Below are positions 26,311-34,172 of a stretch of DNA of 64,000 bases, one piece after another. Numbering within the stretch: position 1 is the first letter of the stretch; each line of letters starts with the position of its first letter. The notes beneath the pieces are model-generated. The model ran no database searches. It saw only the letters and a program-made list of their open reading frames with translations, and was not told the DNA's origin. A program made the position numbers and the translations under genes. Where the stretch lies: contig CAVYTO010000001.1 in the NCBI GenBank assembly GCA_963771505.1, positions 1,054,001 to 1,118,000 on the forward strand, in the 5' to 3' direction. The DNA is from JAJPHW01 sp963771505. GTDB lineage: Bacteria; Acidobacteriota; Terriglobia; Terriglobales; Acidobacteriaceae.

Positions 26311-27054
26311 TCAGGTCGTTTCAAATTCTCCGGCCAGTTCTTCGTGGCGGATGCGGGCCGCTTCGACCAAAGCCTGAAAGATGGCAAGCGATGGTTTGTC
26401 GTCCTCAACCGATCGCTCTGGATGCCACTGAACTGCCAGCACGAAATGGTCAGGCGAAGTTCCCTCAACCGCTTCAACGATGCCGTCCTGCGGACTCCGG
26501 GCAACCACGCGCAATCCGTCGCCGATCACGTCGGCGGATTGGTGATGACTCGAATTGACGGGAAGTTCCGCGGCGTCGGCCCCGACAATTCGAGCAAGCC
26601 GCGACCCGGGTTCAATCCGAACGCTGTGGGCAATGGGAACGGCTCGGCCGGCGCTGTGTTTGATTTCCGATTCGATGTCCTGCACCAGGCTGCCGCTGCG
26701 GTACACGTTGAGGGTCTGCATTCCATAGCAGATGCCGAGAATTGGCTTCCTCATGTTGTATGCATCTTGAAGCAACAGTTCATCGACGGTATCGCGCTTG
26801 TTGTCCGCTTCGTTGGTCCTCGGATTTTTCGCCTGATCGTATTTCGCAGGATCAACGTCGGCGCTGCTGCCGGGAAGAAGCACGGCGTCGCAGCGCTCGA
26901 TTGTCTTCATGACTTCATCGGGGGTGTGGTCGAGGGGAATCCGAACCGGTTCGCCCCCAGCGAGAATCACCGCTTGCTCATACGGTGGCAGGGCCCTAGC
27001 CGCATAATCGGCGCGATAGGAATGAGGAACGGGAATCGCGATGCGAGGTTTCAT
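26311..27054 (-). CDS. Gamma-glutamyl-gamma-aminobutyrate hydrolase family (peptidase C26)
   Basis: A 247-residue class I glutamine-amidotransferase-like hydrolase. The nucleophile Cys lies in ILGICYGMQTLNVYRSG (~109) and the catalytic His/Glu in AVQWHPERS (~218). An early LLPGSSADVDPAKYDQAKN segment is PuuD-like. It probably hydrolyses a gamma-glutamyl amide; the substrate is unproven because no put/puu genes are nearby. Its ATG overlaps the stop of the upstream membrane-protein gene (ATGA), so the two are co-translated. Confidence 0.88.
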   Translation of the reverse strand: MKPRIAIPVPHSYRADYAARALPPYEQAVILAGGEPVRIPLDHTPDEVMKTIERCDAVLLPGSSADVDPAKYDQAKNPRTNEADNKRDTVDELLLQDAYNMRKPILGICYGMQTLNVYRSGSLVQDIESEIKHSAGRAVPIAHSVRIEPGSRLARIVGADAAELPVNSSHHQSADVIGDGLRVVARSPQDGIVEAVEGTSPDHFVLAVQWHPERSVEDDKPSLAIFQALVEAARIRHEELAGEFETT

Positions 27055-27368
27055 CTTCCGGAGTGGCTGGCCCGCACGATGCCCACGAGAGTCCGCGTCT
27101 GGCGGTAGTGGCGAATTTCCATGGCTAGCGACGAAATCAGCGCAACGATCGCGGCCACCGAAGCTATCGGGAAAGCTATGTGCCGGTAGGCGAACGTCAT
27201 GTTCGGCGCGATCCCCCGGAGCCTGGCAGCGATTAGAACTCCGATAATCCCGAGGAAAAGGCTTAACGCGAACGCTAATAGCGTTAGCGAAAAAGTGACC
27301 ACCAAGGCGCGGACCGGCACCAGATACCAGCGGGGAACACGGTGAGCGGGCGCGGTTGCGGTGGGCAC
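27051..27368 (-). CDS. Small hypothetical membrane protein (105 aa)
   Basis: A GTG-initiated 105-residue protein with two hydrophobic helices (ALVVTFSLTLLAFALSLFLGIIGVLIAA and IAFPIASVAAIVALISSLAM) and basic ends. No family recognised. It precedes the C26 hydrolase with a 4-base overlap, so both probably form one operon. Confidence 0.65.
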   Translation of the reverse strand: MPTATAPAHRVPRWYLVPVRALVVTFSLTLLAFALSLFLGIIGVLIAARLRGIAPNMTFAYRHIAFPIASVAAIVALISSLAMEIRHYRQTRTLVGIVRASHSGR

Positions 27369-27420
27369 GCGTTTATTGTAACGCCGCTGGCTGCCCCGTT
27401 TGGTGCGCTAGAATAAAGGA

Positions 27421-28158
27421 ATGTCTTACGCTGCATCCGCGACCACTCGCGCCCCGGCGGAGGTCGTCCGCCAGACTCCGGTTTCGCAGGCGCCCAACGG
27501 CGTCTGCTACGCGCTGACCGGAGAACTCACCGTTCCGTCCACCGATTTGGACCGCATGGTGGCGGCAGTGCCAGATGCCGCAGCCCGCGCTCTGGACCGC
27601 AAAGCCTATTATTTCGTTCCGCTCACCGTGAACCAGGGCGACGAAACGGTCATCGCTGACCGCTACGATATCGCCTTGAGCGACAACGCGGTATGCCATC
27701 GCAATTTCGATCTTGGCGGATCGCAGTGTGTGTTCATTTCCACACGGCTAATGGACGACAAGTTTTCCGTAGCGTTTGAGTTCTATATCAACGTTGGTCA
27801 CGCAATCGTCGAAAAGGCGGGCGTGTCAAAGGATTTTTCCGACTTGGTCTGGAGGCAGGTGGAAGCCGGAGTCCGCGGCGAAACTTCGCTCGACGCATGG
27901 GAAGCGCGGAAATTGTCGAACGAACCGGGGCCGGAAGCGGAAAAATTCAAGAACGAATATTTTGCTGCAAGCTTTGCGGACGCGATTTCGATCTACCTGC
28001 TGTCGCTCTATATCGATGTGGATTATTACGACTTGCGCGAGCGCGACTATCCCCTGCTGGCCCCGCAACCTATGGCGGACCGCCTGAAGAAAATTGCGGA
28101 GTTGTTCCCGGCAAACCCCGGCTTTGAGTTTGTAATTCATTACAAGCGCAAGAGCTAG
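27421..28158 (+). CDS. Hypothetical protein (245 aa)
   Basis: A soluble-looking 245-residue protein without signal peptide or membrane helix. It has an acidic, mixed alpha/beta composition with two Cys (GVCYALTG ~36 and DNAVCHRNFD ~97). The C-terminal half is helical and rich in aromatic residues (EYFAASFADAISIYLLSLYIDVDYYDLRERDYPLL). I do not recognise a family. It lies just before ispE, 120 bases apart, and might be co-transcribed with it. Confidence 0.65.
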   Translation: MSYAASATTRAPAEVVRQTPVSQAPNGVCYALTGELTVPSTDLDRMVAAVPDAAARALDRKAYYFVPLTVNQGDETVIADRYDIALSDNAVCHRNFDLGGSQCVFISTRLMDDKFSVAFEFYINVGHAIVEKAGVSKDFSDLVWRQVEAGVRGETSLDAWEARKLSNEPGPEAEKFKNEYFAASFADAISIYLLSLYIDVDYYDLRERDYPLLAPQPMADRLKKIAELFPANPGFEFVIHYKRKS

Positions 28159-28277
28159 CCTGCTTGAGTGCGATTTGCGCAGGGAAACTTCGCTCAGCAT
28201 GACAGGTGGATTTAGAAAAGGCTGTGATGAACGTCACCGTGAAATCTGGCGGCTGACCCTTTACAATCGTCCCTCTC

Positions 28278-28934
28278 ATGCCAGTCACCGTCCGATCATT
28301 CGCGAAGATCAACCTTGGACTGTGCATTGGGCCTGTCCGGCCTGACGGATTTCACGAACTGCGCACGATCTACCAAACCATCGCACTGCATGATCTGGTT
28401 CGCATCGAGATAAGGCGAGGGAGTGGAATAGAAATTCTGTGTGACGATCCGCGCGTTCCGCTGGATTCTTCGAATACGTGTTGGAAGATTGCCGAGAAGA
28501 TCACCCATGGCTTGAAGATTCGCGGACGTGTAAGCATCGCAATCGAAAAGCGGCTCCCTGTACAAGGTGGACTGGGCGGAGCATCCGGCAATGCGGTCGC
28601 GGCCATGTTCGCGCTTGAGAAGGTCGCTGGCAAGCGGTTGCCGGACGAAGAAAGATTGCGCATTGCCGCCGAGACCGGTTCTGATCTTCCGCTGTTTGTT
28701 GTTGGAGGAACCAGCCTTGGTGTTAGTCGGGGCGAGGAAGTTTATCCGTTGCCCGACCTTCCGCCGAACGCATGCGTCATCGTCACGCCACAAATCGGAG
28801 TATCAACCCCGGCAGCATTCGCCGATTGGGACAAGGTTACGGGAACTGCAAAATCTCGGCGTCAATTGACGGCGTTGGACCCCTCCGATAGAATTGAAGA
28901 CATTCAGTCGATTGGTAACAGTGTGGCTGAATGA
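28278..28934 (+). CDS. ispE: 4-diphosphocytidyl-2-C-methyl-D-erythritol kinase, N-terminal part (frameshifted)
   Basis: This GHMP kinase starts VRSFAKINLGLCIG, contains the substrate region FHELRTIYQTIALHD and the ATP motif VQGGLGGASGNAVAAM (~97). It phosphorylates CDP-ME in the MEP isoprenoid pathway. Normal IspE is ~285-310 residues, but this frame stops after 218. The missing C-terminal domain is found immediately downstream in the +1 frame. The break lies between about 28914 and 28926. Because the pathway is usually essential and both halves look well conserved, an indel error in the sequence is the simplest explanation. Confidence 0.85.
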   Translation: MPVTVRSFAKINLGLCIGPVRPDGFHELRTIYQTIALHDLVRIEIRRGSGIEILCDDPRVPLDSSNTCWKIAEKITHGLKIRGRVSIAIEKRLPVQGGLGGASGNAVAAMFALEKVAGKRLPDEERLRIAAETGSDLPLFVVGGTSLGVSRGEEVYPLPDLPPNACVIVTPQIGVSTPAAFADWDKVTGTAKSRRQLTALDPSDRIEDIQSIGNSVAE

Positions 28935-29262
28935 GCAGTCCTCCGGTGTCCCTGTGAGTAAAGGCAGGGGCCGGGCCGAGACCCCGCTTCTCGACCTCGT
29001 CCAAACCGGGATTGAAAACGACTTTGAAAAGGTCGTCTTCCCAAAATATCCCGAACTGAGCGCGGTTAAGAGCGAGCTTGAGAAGTCTGGAGCATTTTTC
29101 GCTTCGCTTTCAGGCTCCGGTTCCAGTGTATACGGACTATTCAAGTCAACAGCAGGCGCGGTCAAAGCAGCTGCACGAATATCGCGTACTGAAAGGCCGG
29201 CGGTGGCGACGTCAACCATCGCTCGGCGCGAGATTTGGAAAACGGGCGGCTGGCGGTTTTGA
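28921..29262 (+). pseudogene. ispE: ispE C-terminal part, in a shifted frame
   Basis: Beginning at VWLNEQSSGVP, this +1 frame carries the GHMP kinase C-terminal domain: TPLLDLVQTGIENDFEKVVF and the third GHMP motif ASLSGSGSSVYGLF. It follows the N-terminal part without a gap. No independent start with a ribosome site is evident; the open frame begins at a TTG (28894) overlapping the upstream coding sequence. Read together, the two parts give a protein of ~325 residues. One extra base or two missing bases near 28920 would explain the split. Confidence 0.8.
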
Positions 29263-29312
29263 ATTAAACTGGTTGCAGCACCAACGACCGACTTGGCAGC
29301 GTGACGCCTTAC

Positions 29313-29386
29313 TGGGCCGTCGACTAATGGTAGGTCAAGTGCCTTTGGAGCACTTTGTCTAGGTTCGAATCCTAGCGGCCCAGCCA
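29313..29386 (+). tRNA. tRNA-Gln (anticodon TTG)
   Basis: The cloverleaf is clear. The acceptor stem TGGGCCG / CGGCCCA spans 29313-29319 and 29376-29382. The D-arm has GGTAGGTC. The anticodon stem AGTGC / GCACT encloses loop CTTTGGA with anticodon TTG (reads CAA). The T-arm is CTAGG-TTCGAAT-CCTAG. Discriminator G and an encoded CCA follow (29383-29386). It stands alone between ispE and prs. Confidence 0.95.
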
Positions 29387-29425
29387 GAATTTAGCGTTTA
29401 CCTGACAGCAGAGAGCGATAACCAT

Positions 29426-30448
29426 ATGGCCACTCTTGCGACCGCAGCGGAAAAGAAAGTTGTGCTTCCTGACGAGAAGACCGAGCGCAAGCCGCAACGC
29501 GCCCGGGTGGACGACAAGTTCAAAGTCTTTTGCGGTACTGCGAACGAGCCGCTGGCGGACGAAGTCTGTGCTTTTCTCGGGCTGACGCGCGGCCAGGCGT
29601 TGGTGAGCCGGTTTAGCGACGGCGAAGCATACGTGCAGATTCAAGAGAACGTGCGCGGAGCGGATGTGTTCGTTCTGCAACCCACCTGCCGTCCGGTGGA
29701 TGAGCACTTGATGGAAATTTTGTTGATGATGGATGCGCTGAAGCGCGCATCCGCCCGGCGGATCACGGCGGTTATTCCATATTTTGGCTATGCGCGGCAA
29801 GATCGAAAAGATAAGCCGAGGGTGCCGATTTCTTCGAAGCTGGTGGCGGATTTGCTTACGACCGCAGGAGCGGACCGAGCGCTGATTGTCGATTTGCATG
29901 CGCCGCAATTGCAGGGTTTTTTCAATATTCCGGTAGACCACTTGTTCGCTTCGCCGGTGCTGGTGGATTACTTCAAGCGGCTGAGTTTGCCGAATTTGAC
30001 GGTGGTTTCGCCGGACGCAGGCGGCGTGGAGCGGGCCCGGTTTTTTGCGAAGAAAATGGACGCGGCCTTGGCCATTGTCGACAAACGCCGAGTAGAAGTG
30101 AACGTGGCAGAAGTGATGAACGTGATCGGAGACGTCCGCGGTCGGACTTGCCTTGTAATTGACGACTTGATCGATACCGCTGGCACGCTGGTGAAGACCG
30201 CGAGCGCGCTGATGGCGAACGGAGCAAGCGAAGTGTATACGTGTTGCTCGCACCCGGTGCTGTCGGGACCAGCAGTCGAGAACATTGCGAATTCTTGCAT
30301 TAAGCAGGTGGTGGTGACGAATACAGTTCCGCTGTCTGAAGCGGCGCGCAACGAACCGAAAATCAAGGTGCTTTCGATTGCAGGGCTCATCGGACGCGCG
30401 ATTCAGTCGATTCATGAAGAAACATCCGTAAGCAAATTGTTTTTATAA
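29426..30448 (+). CDS. prs: Ribose-phosphate pyrophosphokinase
   Basis: This 340-residue PRPP synthase has FSDGEAYVQIQENVRG, the flexible-loop segment GYARQDRKDKPRVPIS, the metal/ribose region VDLHAPQLQGFF and the PRPP motif CLVIDDLIDTAGTL (~237). It converts ribose 5-phosphate and ATP to PRPP, feeding the purine, pyrimidine, NAD and histidine pathways. It has an N-terminal extension of ~30 charged residues relative to usual Prs proteins. It heads the prs-rplY-pth-rpsF-rpsR-rplI cluster. Confidence 0.96.
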   Translation: MATLATAAEKKVVLPDEKTERKPQRARVDDKFKVFCGTANEPLADEVCAFLGLTRGQALVSRFSDGEAYVQIQENVRGADVFVLQPTCRPVDEHLMEILLMMDALKRASARRITAVIPYFGYARQDRKDKPRVPISSKLVADLLTTAGADRALIVDLHAPQLQGFFNIPVDHLFASPVLVDYFKRLSLPNLTVVSPDAGGVERARFFAKKMDAALAIVDKRRVEVNVAEVMNVIGDVRGRTCLVIDDLIDTAGTLVKTASALMANGASEVYTCCSHPVLSGPAVENIANSCIKQVVVTNTVPLSEAARNEPKIKVLSIAGLIGRAIQSIHEETSVSKLFL

Positions 30449-30463
30449 ACAGGACTCAAAATT

Positions 30464-31177
30464 ATGGCGACAGCAACTGAAAACAACGCAATGCAAGCCC
30501 TGCCCCGAACTCCGGGGACGAAGAATGACGCACGCCGGGTGCGCGTGAGCGGCAAAATTCCTGCGGTGCTGTATGGCGCGGGCAAAGACGCAATTTCTGT
30601 GACCCTCGATCCGCGGCACGTCACGCGAATCCTGCATTCGCAAACCGGCCACAACACGATCTTCGACCTGGCCTTGGATGGCGGCGAACAGACTAAGGCG
30701 ATGATCGTCGATTGGCAATACGAGCCCATCAAAGGTGCGTTGATGCACATCGACCTCAAGCGCATTGCCATGGACAAAAAGCTCACCGTTAGCGTCCCGA
30801 TTGTGCTGAAGGGCGAGGCGGCTGGCGTGAAGCTCGAAGGTGGAGTGCTCGAGCAACTGCTGCGCGAAGTGGAAATCGAATGCCTGCCTGCGGACATTCC
30901 TTCCTCCATCGAAGTTGACATTGCGCACCTAACCTTTGGAATCGTGCTGCGCGTATCCGATCTTCCGCATGGCGACAAGCTGACGTTCCTAACGGACGCG
31001 AACCAGCCGGTCGCGCACGTGGTCACGATCAAGGAAGAAGTTGTGGCAACACCTGACGCCGTCGCTGCCGAAGGCGCAACTCCCGCTGAGCCTGAGGTCA
31101 TCAAGAAGGGCAAGCAGGATGCCGATGAGGAAGGCGCGGACAAGGCAGATAAGGGCGACAAGAAAGACAAGAAGTAG
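30464..31177 (+). CDS. rplY: 50S ribosomal protein L25/general stress protein Ctc
   Basis: This 237-residue CTC-type L25 has an N-terminal 5S-rRNA-binding domain (RRVRVSGKIPAVLYGAGKDAISV) and the C-terminal beta domain (VPIVLKGEAAGVKLEGGVLEQLLREVEIECLP). It ends in an acidic/lysine-rich tail (~205-237). It binds 5S rRNA in the central protuberance. It starts 15 bases after prs and is followed by pth, the common order. Confidence 0.95.
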   Translation: MATATENNAMQALPRTPGTKNDARRVRVSGKIPAVLYGAGKDAISVTLDPRHVTRILHSQTGHNTIFDLALDGGEQTKAMIVDWQYEPIKGALMHIDLKRIAMDKKLTVSVPIVLKGEAAGVKLEGGVLEQLLREVEIECLPADIPSSIEVDIAHLTFGIVLRVSDLPHGDKLTFLTDANQPVAHVVTIKEEVVATPDAVAAEGATPAEPEVIKKGKQDADEEGADKADKGDKKDKK

Positions 31178-31203
31178 TGTGCGCGGCGGGGCGTTGATTC
31201 GGC

Positions 31204-31785
31204 GTGAAACTGATTGTCGGTCTTGGCAACCCGGGTATCGAGTATCAGTTCACACCGCACAACGCGGGCTTTCTGGCCATTGATCTGATTGCCAGCGAGC
31301 TGAAAGTGGAAGTGAGGAACCGCCAGTGCCGGGCGCTGACGGCGCGGGCGACGGTCGGTTCCGAGCAGGTTCTTCTGGCGAAGCCGGAAACGTTTATGAA
31401 CCTGAGCGGGCTTTCGGTTAGGGAGTTGCTGGAAAAGAATGAACTCCGACCTGAAACCGATTTGGTGGTGATACAGGATGAACTCGATTTTGCGTTGGGA
31501 ACGCTGAAGCTGCAAACGCGGCGCAATTCGGCGGGCCACAACGGGATCGAGTCGATCATCGGAAGTTTGGGAACGAACGACTTTTTGCGGATTCGGGTTG
31601 GTGTGGCCCCGGAGCGCAAAGTTTCCGACGGCCAAAGTTATTTGCTTTCGCCGCTGAAGAAAGCCGAGCTCCAAACGCTCGGCCAGTCGTTGGAAGTTGC
31701 AGTGGAAGCGGTGAAGGCGATCGTGATGGAAGGCGCGGCGGCGGCCATGAACCGCTTCAACCGCAAGCCCGAAGCTGAAGATTAG
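31204..31785 (+). CDS. pth: Peptidyl-tRNA hydrolase
   Basis: A GTG-initiated 193-residue Pth: LIVGLGNPGIEYQFTPHNAGF (catalytic His in HNAGF, Asn nearby), KPETFMNLSG (~62) and DELDFALGTLKL (catalytic Asp, ~97), then RRNSAGHNGIESII. It recycles peptidyl-tRNA released prematurely from ribosomes. It lies directly downstream of rplY with a 26-base gap. Confidence 0.96.
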   Translation: MKLIVGLGNPGIEYQFTPHNAGFLAIDLIASELKVEVRNRQCRALTARATVGSEQVLLAKPETFMNLSGLSVRELLEKNELRPETDLVVIQDELDFALGTLKLQTRRNSAGHNGIESIIGSLGTNDFLRIRVGVAPERKVSDGQSYLLSPLKKAELQTLGQSLEVAVEAVKAIVMEGAAAAMNRFNRKPEAED

Positions 31786-31821
31786 ACGCAGATTGCGCAA
31801 AAGGATTTGGAGAGACTCACA

Positions 31822-32223
31822 ATGAATCGTACATACGAACTAATGTTCATCGTCCGGCCCGACATGCTGGAAGAAGACCAGGACAAACTGATTGCTACGC
31901 TGGAGACCGCGGTAACTTCTTCGGGCGGAAGCGTGAAGAGCATGGAAAAAATGGGCAAGCGTCGGCTCGCCTACACGGTCCGGCGTTTTCACGACGGGCT
32001 ATTTATGCTGTTGACGGTGGAAGGCGCTGGGGGCCTGATTCACGAACTGGAACGCCGTTTGCGCGTCACCGAGCCGGTGATCAAATTCATCACCGTCCGC
32101 ATCGATGAAGAGCAGAAACGGCTCGACAAGATTAAAGCGATTAAGGACGCGCGCCGCAAAGCGCCGCCTGCTTCGGCTCCGGCGACCGAGCCCGCTCAAG
32201 AGGCGCCTGCGGTTACCGCCTAA
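31822..32223 (+). CDS. rpsF: 30S ribosomal protein S6
   Basis: The ATG at 31822 (MNRTYELMFIVRPDM) matches S6; an upstream TTG at 31807 lies in the leader and is less likely. The product has ~133 residues: the ferredoxin-like S6 domain including KMGKRRLAYTVRRFHDGLF and IKFITVRID, then a ~30-residue Ala/Pro/Glu-rich tail absent from E. coli S6 before processing. It pairs with S18 on the 30S platform, and rpsR follows. Confidence 0.96.
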   Translation: MNRTYELMFIVRPDMLEEDQDKLIATLETAVTSSGGSVKSMEKMGKRRLAYTVRRFHDGLFMLLTVEGAGGLIHELERRLRVTEPVIKFITVRIDEEQKRLDKIKAIKDARRKAPPASAPATEPAQEAPAVTA

Positions 32224-32278
32224 GTTCAAGCACAACGAATAACGATTTTCTAGACTAAGAAAGAATTTAAGGAGCACT

Positions 32279-32656
32279 ATGGCTGACGAAACCAGCACAG
32301 CACCACGGCCCGCGGAACGTACCGGCGGTGACCGGCCCATGGGAGACCGTCCGATGGGCGGAGGAGATCGCGGAAGCCGTCCATCCCGGCCCGGCGGCCC
32401 AGGCGGAGGCCGCGAAGGCGGTCCCGGCGGACGCAAATTTTTCCGCCGCAAGAAGGTTTGCAAGTTTTGCACGGAAAAAATTGAAGCCATCAACTACAAG
32501 GACGTCCGCCTGCTCGCGGGTTTTGTGGCGGAGAGCGGCAAGATCGTTCCGCGCCGGTTAACCGGCGTCTGCACTCCGCATCAGCGGCGCTTGTCGCTGG
32601 CCATCAAGCAGGCACGCAACATCGCGCTGCTTCCGTTCGCGGGACGCGCTTCGTAA
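32279..32656 (+). CDS. rpsR: 30S ribosomal protein S18 with extended N-terminus
   Basis: Residues ~52-125 are a standard S18 core (FFRRKKVCKFCTEKIEAINYKDVRLL ... PRRLTGVCTPHQRRLSLAIKQARN). The CKFC pair and later Cys indicate the zinc-type form. The first ~50 residues are a low-complexity tail rich in Gly, Arg, Pro and Asp, including repeated GDRPMG. Ordinary S18 is ~75 residues. A GGAG site precedes the ATG. Partner S6 is encoded just upstream. Confidence 0.95.
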   Translation: MADETSTAPRPAERTGGDRPMGDRPMGGGDRGSRPSRPGGPGGGREGGPGGRKFFRRKKVCKFCTEKIEAINYKDVRLLAGFVAESGKIVPRRLTGVCTPHQRRLSLAIKQARNIALLPFAGRAS

Positions 32657-32711
32657 GAATTTACCAGCGACGCGGTCCCGCACGGACCGCCGACATTAAG
32701 GGAGTTGTGAC

Positions 32712-33164
32712 ATGGAAGTTATTTTGAAGGAAGACGTTATTTCGCTGGGATCACGCGGCGACGTGGTGAAGGTGGCGGAAGGTTATGGCCGAAATTATTT
32801 GCTGCCACGCAAACTGGCCATTCAGGCGTCGGCTGCCAACAAGAAAGTTGTCGACCAGATGAAGGCAGCTGGTGTGCGCCGTTCCGCCAAAGAGAAGGCT
32901 GGCGCGGAAGCGCTGGCGCAGCAGTTCGAAGGCGTGTCGCTTTCGTTCTATCGCCGTTCCGGTGAAAACGAGCAGCTCTTTGGTTCGGTTACCAGCAGCG
33001 ATATCGCGGAAGGGCTGGCGAAAAAAGGCCTGGAGATCGATCGCCGGAAGATTCAGCTGCACGAGCCACTGAAGAGCGTAGGCGAGTTCACGATCCCGGT
33101 GAAATTGCATAAAGACGTGACCGCGCACCTGAAAGTGGTCGTAGAGAAAGAATCCGTCGAATAA
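32712..33164 (+). CDS. rplI: 50S ribosomal protein L9
   Basis: A 150-residue L9 of normal length. The N-terminal rRNA-binding domain contains the signature GDVVKVAEGYGRNYLLPRKLA, a connecting helix follows, and the C-terminal domain contains FGSVTSSDIAEGL and KSVGEFTIPVKLHKDVTAHL. It is the last gene of the ribosomal cluster, followed by a probable terminator. Confidence 0.96.
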   Translation: MEVILKEDVISLGSRGDVVKVAEGYGRNYLLPRKLAIQASAANKKVVDQMKAAGVRRSAKEKAGAEALAQQFEGVSLSFYRRSGENEQLFGSVTSSDIAEGLAKKGLEIDRRKIQLHEPLKSVGEFTIPVKLHKDVTAHLKVVVEKESVE

Positions 33165-33176
33165 GCTCAGATTGGG

Positions 33177-33215
33177 GCAGGTGGGCACTCTTGCTCGCCT
33201 GCTTACATCTCTTTT
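33177..33215 (+). terminator. Possible terminator after rplI
   Basis: The sequences GCAGGTGGGC (33177-33186) and GCTCGCCTGC (33193-33202) form a 10-bp stem with two G-U pairs and a 6-base loop. They are followed by a T-rich but interrupted tract. The position 12 bases after the rplI stop fits the end of the ribosomal operon. Confidence 0.5.
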
Positions 33216-33421
33216 CCCGCCTGCCTTGCAGCCCACTAGAACCGCACCCAAGCTGATCTCTTCCCTATTTAAAGTCTCAAAATGGTCTGCCTCCCGAACG
33301 GGCAGGAATCGTGCCAAACCCCAAAACCCTGCTCACGATTGGCCCGGAACCGCGTCCATTACAGTGCGACCGGGAATAACGGCAAGGGGAGCCCGGCAAA
33401 GCGAGAAACCAGGGATTTTCT

Positions 33422-34141
33422 ATGCCGGCCGATGCTTTGGCGGTAAACTTTTCGGTGGTTGATGGGGGTAACGTGACGCCTCTCCAGTGGGAGGCGAACC
33501 GGACGAGCCGGAAGAGTGAAAGCGAGCCCCGAACTCGGGGCGTTATGGCGGGGCAAGGTACAGGACGCATCGACGATACGTTGCTGGTCCGCGAAGCGCA
33601 GCGCGGCAATCGCGCAGCCTTCGAGGAACTGGTGCGGAACTACGACCAGGCAGTGCTGCGCCTGGCGATGCACCTTACCGGGTCCCAGCACGAAGCGCAG
33701 GACATTTATCAGGAAGCTTTTTTGAAAGCCTATAAGAACGTCGGTAACTTCCGTTTCGAGTGTTCGTTCTATACCTGGATATACCGCATCGTTACGAATC
33801 TTTGCCTCGATCACCTGCGCAAGCGCCAGGTACGAAAAGAAGACGCGCCGGTCGCGACCGACATGCACGGCGAGCAATACGACGTGCTTGAGCAGATGCC
33901 GGACGGACGGGCGGCGGCGGACCCGGAACGCGACCTGATGCGGCGGGAACTCGGAGGCCGTATCAATAACGCGTTGGAGAAGCTGACCCCGCGGGAGCGA
34001 ATGGTTTTTGAGTTGAAGCACTACCATGGATTGAAGCTGCGCACCGTCGGCGAGGTGCTGAATACAACGGAAGAAACGGCGAAGAATACGTTGTTCCGCG
34101 CGACGCAGAAACTTCGCGGAGCGCTGGCTGATATGCGATAG
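33422..34141 (+). CDS. ECF-type RNA polymerase sigma factor
   Basis: This 239-residue sigma-70 factor of the RpoE/ECF class has region 2 (AFEELVRNYDQAVLRLAMHLTG ... DIYQEAFLKAYKN ... FYTWIYRIVTNLCLDHLRKR) and region 4 (LEKLTPRERMVFELKHYHGLKLRTVGEVLNTTEETAKNTLFRATQKLR). Regions 1.1 and 3 are absent. The ATG at 33422 follows CAGGGA. An inner ATG at 33545 would also keep both domains. It is the first gene of a four-gene module with the anti-sigma factor (start 32 bases after its stop), a DUF4097 protein and a PDZ protein. The 257 bases upstream hold the rplI terminator and presumably its promoter. Confidence 0.92.
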   Translation: MPADALAVNFSVVDGGNVTPLQWEANRTSRKSESEPRTRGVMAGQGTGRIDDTLLVREAQRGNRAAFEELVRNYDQAVLRLAMHLTGSQHEAQDIYQEAFLKAYKNVGNFRFECSFYTWIYRIVTNLCLDHLRKRQVRKEDAPVATDMHGEQYDVLEQMPDGRAAADPERDLMRRELGGRINNALEKLTPRERMVFELKHYHGLKLRTVGEVLNTTEETAKNTLFRATQKLRGALADMR

Positions 34142-34172
34142 CTGGTTATTGGCTTGTAGTGGAGATTCACAT

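Noticed and set aside
28905..28934. Programmed ribosomal frameshift in ispE
   Set aside because: No slippery heptamer, stimulatory hairpin or internal Shine-Dalgarno is evident at the junction; an indel is simpler.
30412..31800. Long 462-codon minus-strand frame opposite rplY and pth
   Set aside because: It spans two well-supported plus-strand genes; shadow frame caused by codon bias.
33346..33370. GGAAC-N16-CGAC before the ECF sigma gene, resembling an autoregulated ECF promoter
   Set aside because: The -10 part is weak and the pattern is seen once only; I could not find a matching copy elsewhere in the window to support it.
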